Shown here in pieces: positions 50,248-60,668 of a DNA stretch of 64,000 nucleotides. The notes below the pieces were generated by a model. That model ran no database searches. It saw only the letters and a list, made by a program, of their open reading frames with translations, and was not told where the DNA came from. Within the stretch, counting starts at the first letter, position 1, and each line of letters opens with the position of its first letter. The stretch spans positions 186,001 through 250,000 of the forward strand of contig JAKVOG010000003.1 in NCBI GenBank assembly GCA_022482925.1, written 5' to 3'. The translations under genes and the position numbers were made by a program. The DNA is from Selenomonas sp. (GTDB taxonomy: Bacteria; Bacillota; Negativicutes; Selenomonadales; Selenomonadaceae).

Positions 50248-50817
50248 ATGAGCGTAATCAATCGATTCCTGCTCCTGCTGCTATCGTTGACGGGAACGGC
50301 TCTGGCGCTTTCGGTGCTGGGGGCGTTTTGTCAACTGCTGCCGGAGCAGTTGTGGCTGGAACAGATCCGTTTTGCGCTGAGCAGGCAGGAAACGGTCGTG
50401 GTGGCTGTTATCTGCTTGCTGGTCAGCGTGAAATTGCTTATTGCAGTCTTTGGCCGCAATGGCGGGAAAACGACGAGCAAGGGTGAATACATCATCAGCA
50501 GCGGTGCACAGGGTGAAGTGCGTGTAGCACTTGACGCGATCCGCAGTCTGGCAGACCGCATGGCTCATGAGGCACATGGTGTTCGTGATGCCCGGGTAAA
50601 GGTAATCGCCAGGAAAGGCCGGGATGCTGATGCACTTTCATTGGACCTGAGCCTGGTCATCGGCAGAGAAGTGGACGTAGCAGTATTATCGGCTGCACTG
50701 GCGAAAGATATCCAGCAGCAGCTCGAGCATATTATGTCACTTTCTGATGTACCGGTGAATATTGTTGTGTCCGATGTGTCGGATGAAGCACCAGTCAAGA
50801 AGCATCGTGTGGTCTGA
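50248..50817 (+). CDS. amaP: AmaP-like Asp23 membrane anchor
   Basis: The 189-residue protein has two N-terminal membrane spans (LLLLLSLTGTALALSVLGAF and VVVAVICLLVSVKLLIAVF) and a soluble Asp23-like domain. Its position between the Asp23 gene and DUF2273 is that of AmaP, which anchors Asp23 at the membrane. The start follows AAAGAGG. Confidence 0.88.
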   Translation: MSVINRFLLLLLSLTGTALALSVLGAFCQLLPEQLWLEQIRFALSRQETVVVAVICLLVSVKLLIAVFGRNGGKTTSKGEYIISSGAQGEVRVALDAIRSLADRMAHEAHGVRDARVKVIARKGRDADALSLDLSLVIGREVDVAVLSAALAKDIQQQLEHIMSLSDVPVNIVVSDVSDEAPVKKHRVV

Positions 50818-50832
50818 GGCGGTGACGGATAA

Positions 50833-51078
50833 ATGAAGGAAGAATTTAGACAGGCCATGCAACAGCTATGGCAGAATCATCGGGGCAAGACTGTTGGCCT
50901 GGCCGTTGGCCTGATCCTGGGAATTGCTATCCTGTGCTTTGGTTTCTGGCATACCGTGTTTGTGCTGTGCTGTGGCCTTATCGGACTCTGGATCGGCGTT
51001 CAGCTTGATCGCGGAGAGGATATATTGGGAACTGTTGGCACAAAGCTGGACCGTCTGCTGCAGCGCAGTCGGTGGTAA
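50833..51078 (+). CDS. DUF2273 small membrane protein
   Basis: The 81-residue protein has two spans (TVGLAVGLILGIAILCFGFW and TVFVLCCGLIGLWIGVQLD) followed by GEDILGTVGTKLDRLLQ, as in DUF2273. It is the third gene of the Asp23 cluster. Confidence 0.88.
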   Translation: MKEEFRQAMQQLWQNHRGKTVGLAVGLILGIAILCFGFWHTVFVLCCGLIGLWIGVQLDRGEDILGTVGTKLDRLLQRSRW

Positions 51079-51133
51079 GTGAATCGGCTGCTGTATAGTT
51101 GCACACTAATGATGAAATTAAGGAAGGTAAGTA

Positions 51134-51565
51134 ATGAGTCGTAGACAAGCAAGGGAAGTGGCCTTACAGGCACTTTTTCAACTGGATTTGAATCATGCAG
51201 AGACAGAGGATCAGCAGGGGATGTATGAGACCCTGGCAATTGACACCGCATTGGGTGAGACCGAGAAGATGTCCGCGCATGACCGTGAATATGTCCAGGC
51301 TTTAGTCCATGGTACACGGGCCCATCTCAGTGAGATCGATGCGCTGATTTCGGAAAGCTCGAAAGACTGGAAAATAGAGCGTATGGCAGTAGTGGATCGT
51401 AATCTGACACGCATTGCCGTCTATGAGATTCGTTTCTCAGAAGAGAAGATTACGCCAAATATTGCGATCAACGAGGCTGTGGAACTGGCAAAGAAATACG
51501 GTACGGATGATTCCAGCCGCTATGTCAATGGAATCCTTGGTGCGCTATTAAAGCTCTCACACTGA
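51134..51565 (+). CDS. nusB: Transcription antitermination factor NusB
   Basis: The 143-residue all-helical protein binds boxA RNA with NusE in rRNA antitermination. RRQAREVALQALFQLDL at the start and NIAINEAVELAKKYGTDDSSRYVNGIL at the end (split around residue 115) are typical. It precedes xseA as in many Firmicutes. Confidence 0.96.
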   Translation: MSRRQAREVALQALFQLDLNHAETEDQQGMYETLAIDTALGETEKMSAHDREYVQALVHGTRAHLSEIDALISESSKDWKIERMAVVDRNLTRIAVYEIRFSEEKITPNIAINEAVELAKKYGTDDSSRYVNGILGALLKLSH

Positions 51566-51625
51566 ATCAGATGCAGCCAGACCCATATTATGGGCTGGCT
51601 TTTTCGTGCGTTTTGGGGGTAAATC

Positions 51626-52831
51626 GTGGCAATTCATTCCGTTAGTGAAATCAATCAATATATCAAGGGCCTGCTGGATCGTGAGCCAATCATGCAGAGC
51701 ATCATGATCCGGGGGGAAGTGTCCAACTTTAAGCGCTATCCGTCTGGCCATTGCTATTTTACCTTAAAGGATGCACAATCTGCACTGAAGTGTGTCATGT
51801 TTCGCAGCCGGGCGCAGTATCTGCGTTTTAACCCGACAAACGGGCTGAAGGTCGTTGCCAGTGGCAATATATCCGTCTACGAGCGTGATGGCGTCTACCA
51901 GTTGTACGCAGATTCACTGGCACCGGAAGGTACGGGAGATCTGGCGCTGGCTTTTGAACAGCTGAAAGCAAAGCTGACGGCTGAGGGCCTGTTTGATGCA
52001 TCCTATAAACAGCAACTGCCTAAATTCCCTAAAAGGATTGGTGTAGTGACCAGTTCGGCAGGGGCAGTGCTGCGGGACATCTATCATGTATCGAAACGCC
52101 GCTGGCCATCTGTTCAGCTGGTGCTTTATCCGGTACAGGTGCAGGGCGAAGGCTCAGCACAGCAGATTGCTGAGGCTGTCCGTTTTTTCAATGCCAGGGA
52201 GCTGGTTGATGTCCTGATCGTTGGTCGTGGTGGTGGATCGATTGAAGATCTGTGGTCATTCAATGAAGAAATTGTGGTCCGGTCGATCTTTGAGTCGAAG
52301 ATACCAGTCATTTCAGCGGTAGGGCATGAAACAGATTTTACACTGGCTGATTTTGCCGCGGATGTACGGGCAGCAACACCATCACAGGCAGCTGAGCTGG
52401 CAGTGCCTGACCGTGCAGAACTGGAGCGCTATGTCACAGGGCTTATGGCCCGTGTACAGCAGCAGACGCATAAGACCATCGAGAATAAGCGATTGCGTCT
52501 GATGGCCTGTCTGCAGAGCCGGGTCATGGTTCATCCGCAGACGCTTCTGGCAGAGCGCCGCCAGCGTCTGGATCATGTACTCGGGCAGCTGCAGCAGATT
52601 GGCCGCCAGCAATTGCAGGAACGGCAGCATCGACTGGAACTCGCAATCGGGAAGCTTTCACTGCTGAATCCGGCGCATGTGCTGCAACGGGGCTATGCTA
52701 TGGCCGAGAAACAGGGTAAAGTGGTTACGAGTGCAGGCATGCTCAGGGCCGGCGATCAGCTGGACCTGATATTGAAGGATGGCCGCTGCCTGATACAGGT
52801 ATTGGAACAAGCTGGAAAGGAAGATCATTAA
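51626..52831 (+). CDS. xseA: Exodeoxyribonuclease VII large subunit
   Basis: The 401-residue nuclease subunit degrades single-stranded DNA in a complex with XseB. It has the OB-fold N-terminus (VSEINQYIKGLLDREPIM), the catalytic region RIGVVTSSAGAVLRDI near residue 135 and GRGGGSIEDLWSFNEE near 200, and a C-terminal coiled coil. It starts at GTG and overlaps xseB closely. Confidence 0.96.
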   Translation: MAIHSVSEINQYIKGLLDREPIMQSIMIRGEVSNFKRYPSGHCYFTLKDAQSALKCVMFRSRAQYLRFNPTNGLKVVASGNISVYERDGVYQLYADSLAPEGTGDLALAFEQLKAKLTAEGLFDASYKQQLPKFPKRIGVVTSSAGAVLRDIYHVSKRRWPSVQLVLYPVQVQGEGSAQQIAEAVRFFNARELVDVLIVGRGGGSIEDLWSFNEEIVVRSIFESKIPVISAVGHETDFTLADFAADVRAATPSQAAELAVPDRAELERYVTGLMARVQQQTHKTIENKRLRLMACLQSRVMVHPQTLLAERRQRLDHVLGQLQQIGRQQLQERQHRLELAIGKLSLLNPAHVLQRGYAMAEKQGKVVTSAGMLRAGDQLDLILKDGRCLIQVLEQAGKEDH

Positions 52832-52832
52832 G

Positions 52833-53072
52833 ATGCCAAGAAAGAAAGAACTGTCCTTTGAAGAGTCACTGGAAAAATTAGAACAGATCGTGTCTGCAAT
52901 GGAGTCCGGTGACAGCAGCTTGCAGGATCTCATGGCAAATTATGCCGAAGGGGTTCAGCTTGGTTCCAACTGCCTGAAGGTATTGGAACAGGCGGAACAG
53001 ACGATGGACGTCATGGTACAGGATAATGCTGGTAAAGTGAAGGAATCGGAATTACAGATCGAGGGGGAGTAA
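52833..53072 (+). CDS. xseB: Exodeoxyribonuclease VII small subunit
   Basis: The 79-residue helical subunit has FEESLEKLEQIVSAMESGDSSLQDLMANYAEG, the XseB signature. It lies one base after xseA. Confidence 0.95.
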   Translation: MPRKKELSFEESLEKLEQIVSAMESGDSSLQDLMANYAEGVQLGSNCLKVLEQAEQTMDVMVQDNAGKVKESELQIEGE

Positions 53073-53078
53073 GGCAAT

Positions 53079-53961
53079 ATGAATCTGAAGGAACTCTGGA
53101 ATGAAAGACGTCAGCTGGTTGAGAATCACCTGACGGAAGAACTCAATATGGAAAGTGCACTGGACAAGACGCTGTGCGAATCCATGCAATACAGTCTGAT
53201 GGCAGGAGGTAAGCGTCTGCGTCCAATCCTCCTCATGGCGGCAGCTGATGCAGTCGGTGCAAAAGGAACGGATTATCTGGAATCTGCTTGTGCAATCGAG
53301 ATGATTCACACGTATTCTCTGATTCATGATGATCTGCCGGCTATGGATGATGATGATTATCGCCGCGGCAAGCTGACCAACCATAAAGTATATGGCGCAG
53401 GCATGGCAACGCTGGCTGGTGATGCTCTGCTGACGCTGGCTTTTGAAGTGATGCTGCGTCAGTCCGGGGTATCTACGGAGAACATCCTGCAGGTCGTTCG
53501 GGAAATGAGCGTAGCAGCTGGCCCGGATGGCATGGTCGGTGGACAGGCACTGGATCTGGAATCTGAGGATAAACAGATCCCGATGGAAACGCTGCGCCGC
53601 ATGCATATGGGCAAGACCGGAGCCTTGTTCCGGGCTGCTATCCGCAGTGGCGCAATCCTTGGCGGCGCGAGTGCAGTGGAGCTTTCGGCGCTGACTGAGT
53701 ATGCGGATAATTTTGGACTGGCATTCCAGATCACCGATGATATTCTGGATGTTACTGGTGATGAATCTGTGATTGGTAAACCAGGTCGGCAGCGATGAGA
53801 AAAATCACAAGTCGACGTATGTTACACTGACATCCTTGGAGAAGGCAAAAGCATTAGCTAAGGAAACGGTGGGGGATGCAGTGAAAGCACTTGAACCTTT
53901 TGGGCCGGAGGCAGATTTCCTTCGTGAATTGGTTCGTTATCTGGTCGATCGTAATAAATGA
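53079..53961 (+). CDS. ispA: Farnesyl/geranyl diphosphate synthase, one frame break
   Basis: This prenyl synthase makes the C15 precursor of undecaprenyl and quinone chains. The first Asp-rich motif is [14 protein letters not shown] near residue 87, and the second is [11 protein letters not shown] near residue 220. The frame breaks near 53787 (an extra G after IGKP) and resumes with [14 protein letters not shown]. It is placed between xseB and dxs, as in other Firmicutes. I treat it as one intact gene with a sequencing error. Confidence 0.92.
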
Positions 53962-53975
53962 TAGGGAGTGCCTGT

Positions 53976-55856
53976 ATGTATCCATTACTGGAAAAAATCA
54001 ATCAGCCGGAGGACGTGAAACGTTACAACATAGCTGAATTGGAGGAATTGGCCCGGGAATTACGGCAGTTCATTGTCGGCACAGTTGCCAAAAACGGCGG
54101 ACATCTGGCACCAAGCCTGGGGACGGTTGAGCTGACCCTGGCACTTTACAGTGTCTTCCAGTTCCCAAAGGATAAATTGATCTGGGACGTGGGTCATCAG
54201 GCTTATACCCATAAGATCCTGACCGGTCGCAGGGATCGTTTTGCAACGTTGCGTCAAAAAGGTGGCATCACGGGGTTCCCGAATCGCTTTGAATCGAAAT
54301 ACGATGCGTTTGGTGTGGGTCATGCCAGTACGTCTATTTCGGCTGCCTTAGGTATGGCAATCTCCCGCGATCTCAGCTGGCCGCAGTAATGAAGTGATCG
54401 CGGTAATCGGCGATGGTGCGCTGACTGGCTGGTGAGTCCTTTGAAGCGCTCAATCAGGCAGGTGATCTGGGAAGAAGCTCATCGTTATCCTCAATGATAA
54501 TGAGATGTCGATCGATAAGAATGTAGGCGGCATGAGTGAGTATCCTTTCACGTATCCGGATCAATCCGCAGTATAGCAGGGCGAAGAAGGATATGGGGAC
54601 CCTTGCTCATGAGCATTCCTCATATCGGCGGATAAGGCGTTCAAGACAGCCCGTATCGTCAAGGACAGCGTCCGGGCTGCACTGGTTCCGGGCAGCGTGT
54701 TCGAGGAGATCGGTTTTCACTATATCGGACCAATCGATGGGCATAATATCGGTCTGTTGCAGGAAATCCTGACCAGTGCCAGGGAAATGACGGTCCGGTG
54801 CTGATTCATATCCATACGAAAAAAGGCAAGGGGTACCTGCCCGCAGAAGAACAACCGGGAAAATTCCACGGGATTGGTGCATTTGATCCGGAGACTGGTG
54901 AATGTACAAAAAAAACCGGTTGTGCTCCCTCTTATACCAGCGTATTCAGCAAAGCCCTGATCCAGCTGGCTGACCAGAATCCGAATCTTACCGCAATCAC
55001 AGCGGCTATGCCAAGCGGAACCGGACTTAAGGCATTCGGCGAGGTTTATCCGGGGCGGTTCTTTGATGTAGGTATCGCTGAAGAACACGCGGTAACATTG
55101 GCGGCCGGCATGGCTGCGGATGGCAAGCATCCTGTGGTGGCCTTGTATTCCACATTTGCGCAGCGGGCTTATGATCAGCTTATGCATGATGTCTGCCTGC
55201 AGAACCTGCCGGTGACATTGTGTCTGGATCGTGCTGGTCTGGTTGGGGCGGATGGCCCAACGCATCATGGTGCGTTTGATTTATCCTATCTCCGGCACAT
55301 GCCGAATATGACGGTGTTCGTACCGAAGGATGAATCGGAGCTGCGGGATATGCTGGCTACGGCTGTGTCGATGGATTCGCCGACGGCCGTACGGTATCCC
55401 CGTGGGGCAGGAGTCGGCGTAGAACTTCGCGATACGTTTTCAGAAATACCGGTGGGCAAGGCAGAGGTACTGCAGCCAGAGGGAACCATTGCGTTCCTGG
55501 CTGTCGGGGCAATGGTCGCCCGCGCGCAGCGTGCGTCAGAACTGTTGCATGCGGATGGCGTTGAGGCTGCTGTGGTGAATATGCGCTTTGTTAAACCACT
55601 GGATACGGCGATTATTGCGAAGCTGGCAGAAACAAAGGAATTACTGGTGACGCTGGAAGAGAATGCGCTGGCCGGTGGTTTTGGCTCGGCTGTTGCTGAA
55701 TATCTGGTAGACAGTGGCCTGACTTCTAAAACGCAGGTCCTGCGTCTGGGGCTTCCGGATGCGTTCGTTGAACAGGGAACACCAGCTGAGCTGCTGACGA
55801 TTTGTGGCTTGCAGCCGGAACAGATTGCAGCAAAAGTAAAGGAACGGATGAAGTAA
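53976..55856 (+). CDS. dxs: 1-deoxy-D-xylulose-5-phosphate synthase, multiple breaks
   Basis: Dxs condenses pyruvate and glyceraldehyde-3-phosphate in the MEP isoprenoid route. The N-terminal part ([28 protein letters not shown]) and the C-terminal 350 residues ([41 protein letters not shown], split over residues) are clear. Between about 54375 and 54795 at least six single-base indels move the frame; the corrected text restores the TPP motif [18 protein letters not shown] and [10 protein letters not shown]. This density is best read as a low-quality stretch. Its stop overlaps tlyA. Confidence 0.9.
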
Positions 55857-56665
55857 TGGCAAAAGAACGATTAGATGTGTTACTGGTGGAACGTGGCCTG
55901 GCTGGCAGCCGGGAGCGTGCCAAACGGATGATTATGGCCGGTGAAGTGCTGGTGGATAATCAGAAGATTGACAAGGCTGGTGCTACGGTCAAGCCTGAGG
56001 CTGAAATCCGGCTGCTCGGGCATGACATTCCCTATGTCAGCCGGGGCGGATTGAAGCTGGAAAAGGCAATGCAGGAGTTCGGGGTACAGATCCAGGGGAA
56101 GCGCTGCGCGGATATCGGCGCGTCTACTGGCGGTTTTACCGATTGCATGCTGCAGAATGGTGCCGTACAGGTATTTGCGATTGATGTCGGCTATGGGCAG
56201 CTGGCCTGGAAACTGCGGACGGATGAGCGGGTCGTAAATATGGAACGGACCAATATCCGTAATGTCACACTGGAAAATATTGGTGATCCACTGGATTTTG
56301 CTTCGATTGATGTGGCGTTTATCTCGCTGACCAAGGTGCTGCCGGTTGCTTATTCCTTATTGAAGGACGATGGTGAACTGGTAGCGTTGATCAAGCCGCA
56401 GTTTGAAGCTGGCCGTGAACTGGTTGGCAAAAAAGGTGTAGTTCGCGATCCGGCTGTGCATGCAGCGGTGATCCGTGAGGTGACTGCGTTTGCCTGTGAA
56501 ACCGGCTTTGTGCCGATGGCACTGACCTTTTCACCGGTCAAGGGGCCTGAAGGTAATATCGAGTATCTGATCCGGCTCTCGAAGGACAGCAGCCAGGAGA
56601 ATACGGTCGACGAGACGCGGATCCTGGCGATTGTGGCCGAGGCACATGGGACACTGGATAAATAA
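55856..56665 (+). CDS. tlyA: TlyA-family 2'-O-methyltransferase
   Basis: The 269-residue protein has an N-terminal S4 RNA-binding domain (LDVLLVERGLAGSRERAKRMI) and a FtsJ-type methyltransferase fold (CADIGASTGGFTDCMLQNGA near residue 83). It methylates rRNA in known members; similar proteins are also annotated as hemolysins. It starts at an ATG sharing one base with the dxs stop. Confidence 0.93.
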   Translation: MAKERLDVLLVERGLAGSRERAKRMIMAGEVLVDNQKIDKAGATVKPEAEIRLLGHDIPYVSRGGLKLEKAMQEFGVQIQGKRCADIGASTGGFTDCMLQNGAVQVFAIDVGYGQLAWKLRTDERVVNMERTNIRNVTLENIGDPLDFASIDVAFISLTKVLPVAYSLLKDDGELVALIKPQFEAGRELVGKKGVVRDPAVHAAVIREVTAFACETGFVPMALTFSPVKGPEGNIEYLIRLSKDSSQENTVDETRILAIVAEAHGTLDK

Positions 56666-56677
56666 GGAGATGGCCAT

Positions 56678-57541
56678 ATGCTGACCGTAGCTGTTTTTCC
56701 GAATGTTAGTAAACCTCAGGCACCAGATGTACTGCGGCGGATATTCGATTTCTATCAGGATAAGGATGTCCGGCTTATCCTGCCAATCGATGAATCACGT
56801 TTCTTCGATTGTGAAGCGTATGGAGTGCCGGATATTGAGAAGGTACCGGCCGATATTGCGTTGAGTCTTGGTGGTGATGGTACGCTTTTGGGCGTATGCC
56901 GCCGCTATGGATCAAGGGCCGTGCCGGTCTGTGGTGTAAATATCGGTACACTGGGTTTTATGGCGGATATTGAGCTAAGTGAGCTGGAAATGAAATTGCA
57001 GAAGATCCTGGACGGGGATTACCGGATTGAGCACCGGCTGTTATTAGCCGGGTTCGTGCGGTCAAATGGCGAGGAACGTTTCCTGGGACATGCGATCAAT
57101 GATGTGGTGGTCACGAAGGGCGGAGTAGCCCGTATGCTTCATCTGGGACTCAGCATCAACGAATCCCACCTGATCGATTATAAGGCGGATGGTGTGATCA
57201 TTGCTTCCCCAACCGGGTCGACTGCGTACTCGCTTTCAGCAGGGGGGCCAATCATGAACCCAACGGTGCGGGCACTGCTGGTTACACCGATTTGTGCCCA
57301 TACCTTCAATATGCGGCCTCTGGTTGTCAGTGAGGACGATGTCGTGCATATCCGGATCGCGGCGATCCATCAGGATATCATTGTAACGTTTGATGGGCAG
57401 GAAAGCTTCCGGCTGCTGCCCGGCGATGAGATCATGGTTATGAAATCCAGTGCACAGGCTGGCATCGTGAAGTTTGAGGACAAGGATTATTATCAGATTC
57501 TGCGGACCAAGCTGTGGAAAGATGCAAATAAGAATACTTGA
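56678..57541 (+). CDS. nadK: NAD kinase
   Basis: The 287-residue NAD/polyphosphate kinase makes NADP. The GGDGT motif (ALSLGGDGTLLGVCRR) is near residue 67, and the NE/D motif GHAINDVVVTKG near residue 145 with SPTGSTAYSLSAGGP near 178. It stands between tlyA and argR. Confidence 0.95.
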   Translation: MLTVAVFPNVSKPQAPDVLRRIFDFYQDKDVRLILPIDESRFFDCEAYGVPDIEKVPADIALSLGGDGTLLGVCRRYGSRAVPVCGVNIGTLGFMADIELSELEMKLQKILDGDYRIEHRLLLAGFVRSNGEERFLGHAINDVVVTKGGVARMLHLGLSINESHLIDYKADGVIIASPTGSTAYSLSAGGPIMNPTVRALLVTPICAHTFNMRPLVVSEDDVVHIRIAAIHQDIIVTFDGQESFRLLPGDEIMVMKSSAQAGIVKFEDKDYYQILRTKLWKDANKNT

Positions 57542-57579
57542 GATGAGTAAGAAGAAATAGACAAGGATAAGGTGGATCT

Positions 57580-58032
57580 ATGAAAAGTGTACGCCATGCA
57601 GTAATTAAAAAAATTATTGAGCAGGAAGTCATCGAGACCCAGGAAGATCTGGCCGATGCGCTGCGCGAACAGCGTATCAAAGTCACGCAGGCGACGGTAT
57701 CCCGTGATATCAAGGAACTCATGCTGATCAAGGTTCCTACGGGAGATGGACGCTATCGGTATGCGTCACCTATGCAGAATGCGCTGCTGTTCACCGAGGA
57801 GCGTATGCAGCGTCTGTTCCAGGATACCGTGACTGGCTGCGATTACAGTGAGAACATCATTGTGGTCAAGACATTGCCGGGCGGGGCCAACACCGTGGCA
57901 TCGGCCCTGGATCATGCCAAATGGCCGGAAATCCTTGGTACAGTAGCAGGTGATGATAATATTTTCGTGATTGTCAAACCGAAGGATGCGACGGAGAAAA
58001 TCATGCATCGGCTGTTGTCCTATCTGAAATAA
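57580..58032 (+). CDS. argR: Arginine repressor ArgR
   Basis: The 150-residue regulator has the N-terminal winged HTH (IIEQEVIETQEDLADALREQ, TQATVSRDIKEL) and a C-terminal arginine-binding hexamer domain (PGGANTVASALDHAKW, TVAGDDNIFVI). It controls arginine synthesis, and next to recN its position is conserved in Firmicutes. Confidence 0.95.
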   Translation: MKSVRHAVIKKIIEQEVIETQEDLADALREQRIKVTQATVSRDIKELMLIKVPTGDGRYRYASPMQNALLFTEERMQRLFQDTVTGCDYSENIIVVKTLPGGANTVASALDHAKWPEILGTVAGDDNIFVIVKPKDATEKIMHRLLSYLK

Positions 58033-58059
58033 TATAACGGTTAAAGGAGATTGTTTTCA

Positions 58060-59774
58060 ATGCTGAAGACATTGACTGTTTGGAATTTTGCCTTGCTGGA
58101 ACACGTGCAGGTAGAATTCGGTGCAGGGCTTAATATATTGACTGGCGAAACTGGTGCTGGCAAATCGATTCTGATTGACTCACTCGGGGCAATCCTGGGA
58201 CATCGGATCTCAGCGGATTCCATTCGTACCGGTTGTGACTGGCTGCGGGTAGAGGCGGTGTTCAGTCTGGATGACGAACCGTTGGGGCTGCATGAACTGC
58301 TGACACAGCAGGCTATCGATGATTCTGAGGGAGTATTGATCGTGACCCGTCAGGTGACCCGTGTCGGCCGCAGCATGGTGCTGGTGAATGGCTGTCACGT
58401 GACATTGGCCGTATTGAAGCAGATGGGAGCATTCCTTACCGATATCATGGACAGAATGAGAATCTGGCTCTGCTAAAGGAAGAGAGTCAATTCAGCTGCT
58501 CGATCGTTATGATCCGGATCTGGTTGAGGCTTTGGCCGCCTATCAGCAGGTCTATACTGCCTGGCGGGCGAAGAAGAAGACCTATACGGAAAAGGAGCAG
58601 GCTGCCCGCGAATATGCCCAGCGGCTGGATATGCTTCGGTGGCAGGACAAGGAGATCGCCGAGGCGAAGCTCAGGCCACATGAGGATGATGAGCTGGAAG
58701 CAGAAATCCATAAGCTCTCTCCATGCAGAGAAGATTGCCGGCTTTCGTAGAGGAATCCTATAATCTGCTGGATAATGGCTCGAAGATGGCCTAGGGTGTC
58801 CTTGGCAGCATTATCACAGGTAAAAAAAGACCTGGAAGATATGAGCCGCTATGATGATTCGCTGGCGAATGCCCGCAAGATGGTGGAGGAAGCGGCCATT
58901 TCCCTGCAGGAAGCTTCTTATGAGCTGCGGGATTATGGGGAGTCCATGGAATTCAGTCCGGAACGGCTGGACAAGCTTCAGAGCCGCATGGATGTGATTT
59001 ACCGTCTGCGCAAGAAGTATGGTGCGACTATTGCCGAGGTGCTGGAACACCAGCAGAAGGTCCAGCAGGAACTGGCTGCTATCGAAAACTATGATGAAGA
59101 TATGGCACTGCTGGAAAAAGAGATTGCAGCACTCGAGCAGAAGCTCGAGCATAAGGGCAAGGATCTGACCGCACGCCGTGTTGCTGCTGCCGGGAAATTG
59201 TCACAGGATGTGGGGAAACAGCTCAAGGAACTGGGCATGCCCAAGGCCATATTCCGCATTGCGGTTACGCCAGCTGAAAAGTATCTCGGCAACGGCGCTG
59301 ATGTGGTCGCGATGTTTTTCTCGCCAATCCGGGTGAGACTGAGAAGCCATTGCAGAAAGTGGCTTCGGGCGGAGAGCTTTCCCGGATTGCGCTGGCAATC
59401 AAGACGGTAGCAGCATCCCGCGATTCATCGGTACCGAGCATGGTATTTGATGAGATCGATACAGGGAATCGGTGGCCGGACGGCCCAGATGGTGGCAGAA
59501 CGCATTGCGCTGGTCGCAAAGTATAAGCAGGTTCTCTGTATCACGCATCTGCCCCAGATTGCCTGTATGGCCGATGTCCATCTTTACATTGCGAAGAATT
59601 CGGTAGGGGAATCGACCTGTCACGCAGGTGCGTCCGCTTACGGAACGTGAACGGATCAGTGAGATTGCCCGTATGGCATCCGGAGTGGATGTCACGACCG
59701 CTTCTTTGGATAATGCAAAGGAAATGATCAGTCATGCACGCATGAAAAAAGACGGCTTTTCACGCGCAAAATAA
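58060..59774 (+). CDS. recN: DNA repair protein RecN, multiple breaks
   Basis: RecN is an SMC-like ATPase of double-strand break repair. Walker A GETGAGKSILIDSLGA near residue 28 and, in other frames, the C-terminal GGELSRIALAIKT signature and the Walker B-like MVFDEIDTG flank long coiled coils. At least six indels break the frame between about 58445 and 59640 (for example a missing C restoring DIHGQNENLAL). Length and motif order are otherwise normal, so I read one intact gene ending at 59774. Confidence 0.9.
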
Positions 59775-59821
59775 ATTATTCACAAAACAATAGAAATCCA
59801 GTTGAAGCAATAAGAAAACGC

Positions 59822-59991
59822 TTGCTTTTGAGCGGTCGGAAGTGCTATCATAAATGGCGGAGGGACAGGCAGACGAAACGAGCTGCATCCCACCCATAAA
59901 ACGTTTTTCTTCAATGCAAATCGTTGCATTGAAAGGATCTCTTCTGAAAAGGGCTTCACCGTTCGTGGATGACTGTGGGGCTCTTTTTTCG
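59822..59991 (+). ncRNA. Candidate structured small RNA
   Basis: The gap after recN has a promoter-like pair (TTGCTT at 59822, TATCAT at 59846) followed by three hairpins: GGGA/TCCC with GCAG/CTGC (59862-59891), a perfect 10-bp stem TTCAATGCAA/TTGCATTGAA (59910-59933), and a terminator (59950-59984 with a T run). There is no open frame of note. It does not match a riboswitch or housekeeping RNA I know. Confidence 0.5.
59950..59991 (+). terminator. Rho-independent terminator of the small RNA
   Basis: AGGGCTTCAC (59950-59959) pairs with GTGGGGCTCT (59975-59984), with G-T pairs, then T residues. Confidence 0.75.
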
Positions 59992-60061
59992 TGCCTTTCA
60001 TTGCAAACTCAACAAATAATAGTATAATAAATAGAACATGATTTTTCGGGAGGTATGCCAG

Positions 60062-60626
60062 ATGGCAGAAGAAAAGGATTCAGATTTGATCGAGAAAAAA
60101 CTGAGCAGCGAAGATATTTTTGATGGTGCCCTGCTGCACGTCAAACGCGATACGGTCAAATTGCCGAATGGCAATGAAGCAACCCGTGAATGGATCAAGC
60201 ATCCTGGTGCTTCATCGGTTATTCCGGTATTGCCGGATGGCCGGATCGTACTGGTTCGTCAGTATCGTTATCCGAATCGGCAAAGTGACACTGGAGGTAC
60301 CGGCTGGCAAGCTTGATGCGCCGGATGAGGATCCGCTTTACTGCGCGACCCGGGAACTTTCGGAGGAGACCGGTTATCAGGCTGAGCATATCGAGAAATT
60401 GACAACGATTGCTACGACTGTCGGTTTTTCGAATGAGTATATCCATCTTTATGTAGCCGAGGGACTGACTCCCGGCAAGCAGCATCCGGATGAGGATGAA
60501 TTCATCAATGTGGTGAAGGTGCCGTTGGATGAGGCGGTTCAGATGGTACTGGATGGCCGGATCTACGATGCAAAATCGGCAACCTCGATTCTGCTGGTGG
60601 AGCGCAGGCTGCGCCTGACCAAATAA
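60062..60626 (+). CDS. ADP-ribose pyrophosphatase-type NUDIX hydrolase, one break
   Basis: The protein has the fold of the ADP-ribose pyrophosphatase group with LVRQYRYPIGK (after correction) and the NUDIX box GKLDAPDEDPLYCATRELSEETG near residue 85. It hydrolyses ADP-ribose or related nucleotides to clear damaged products. An extra A near 60274 breaks the frame. The start at 60062 follows CGGGAGG. Confidence 0.88.
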
Positions 60627-60668
60627 TGGGTATTACAGACGTTGAATATCGGTTAACGGAGGAATTTT

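Noticed and set aside
53976-59774. dxs and recN as real pseudogenes
   Set aside because: Each break is one base, motifs resume correctly after every break, and neighbouring essential genes show the same damage, so sequencing error is more likely.
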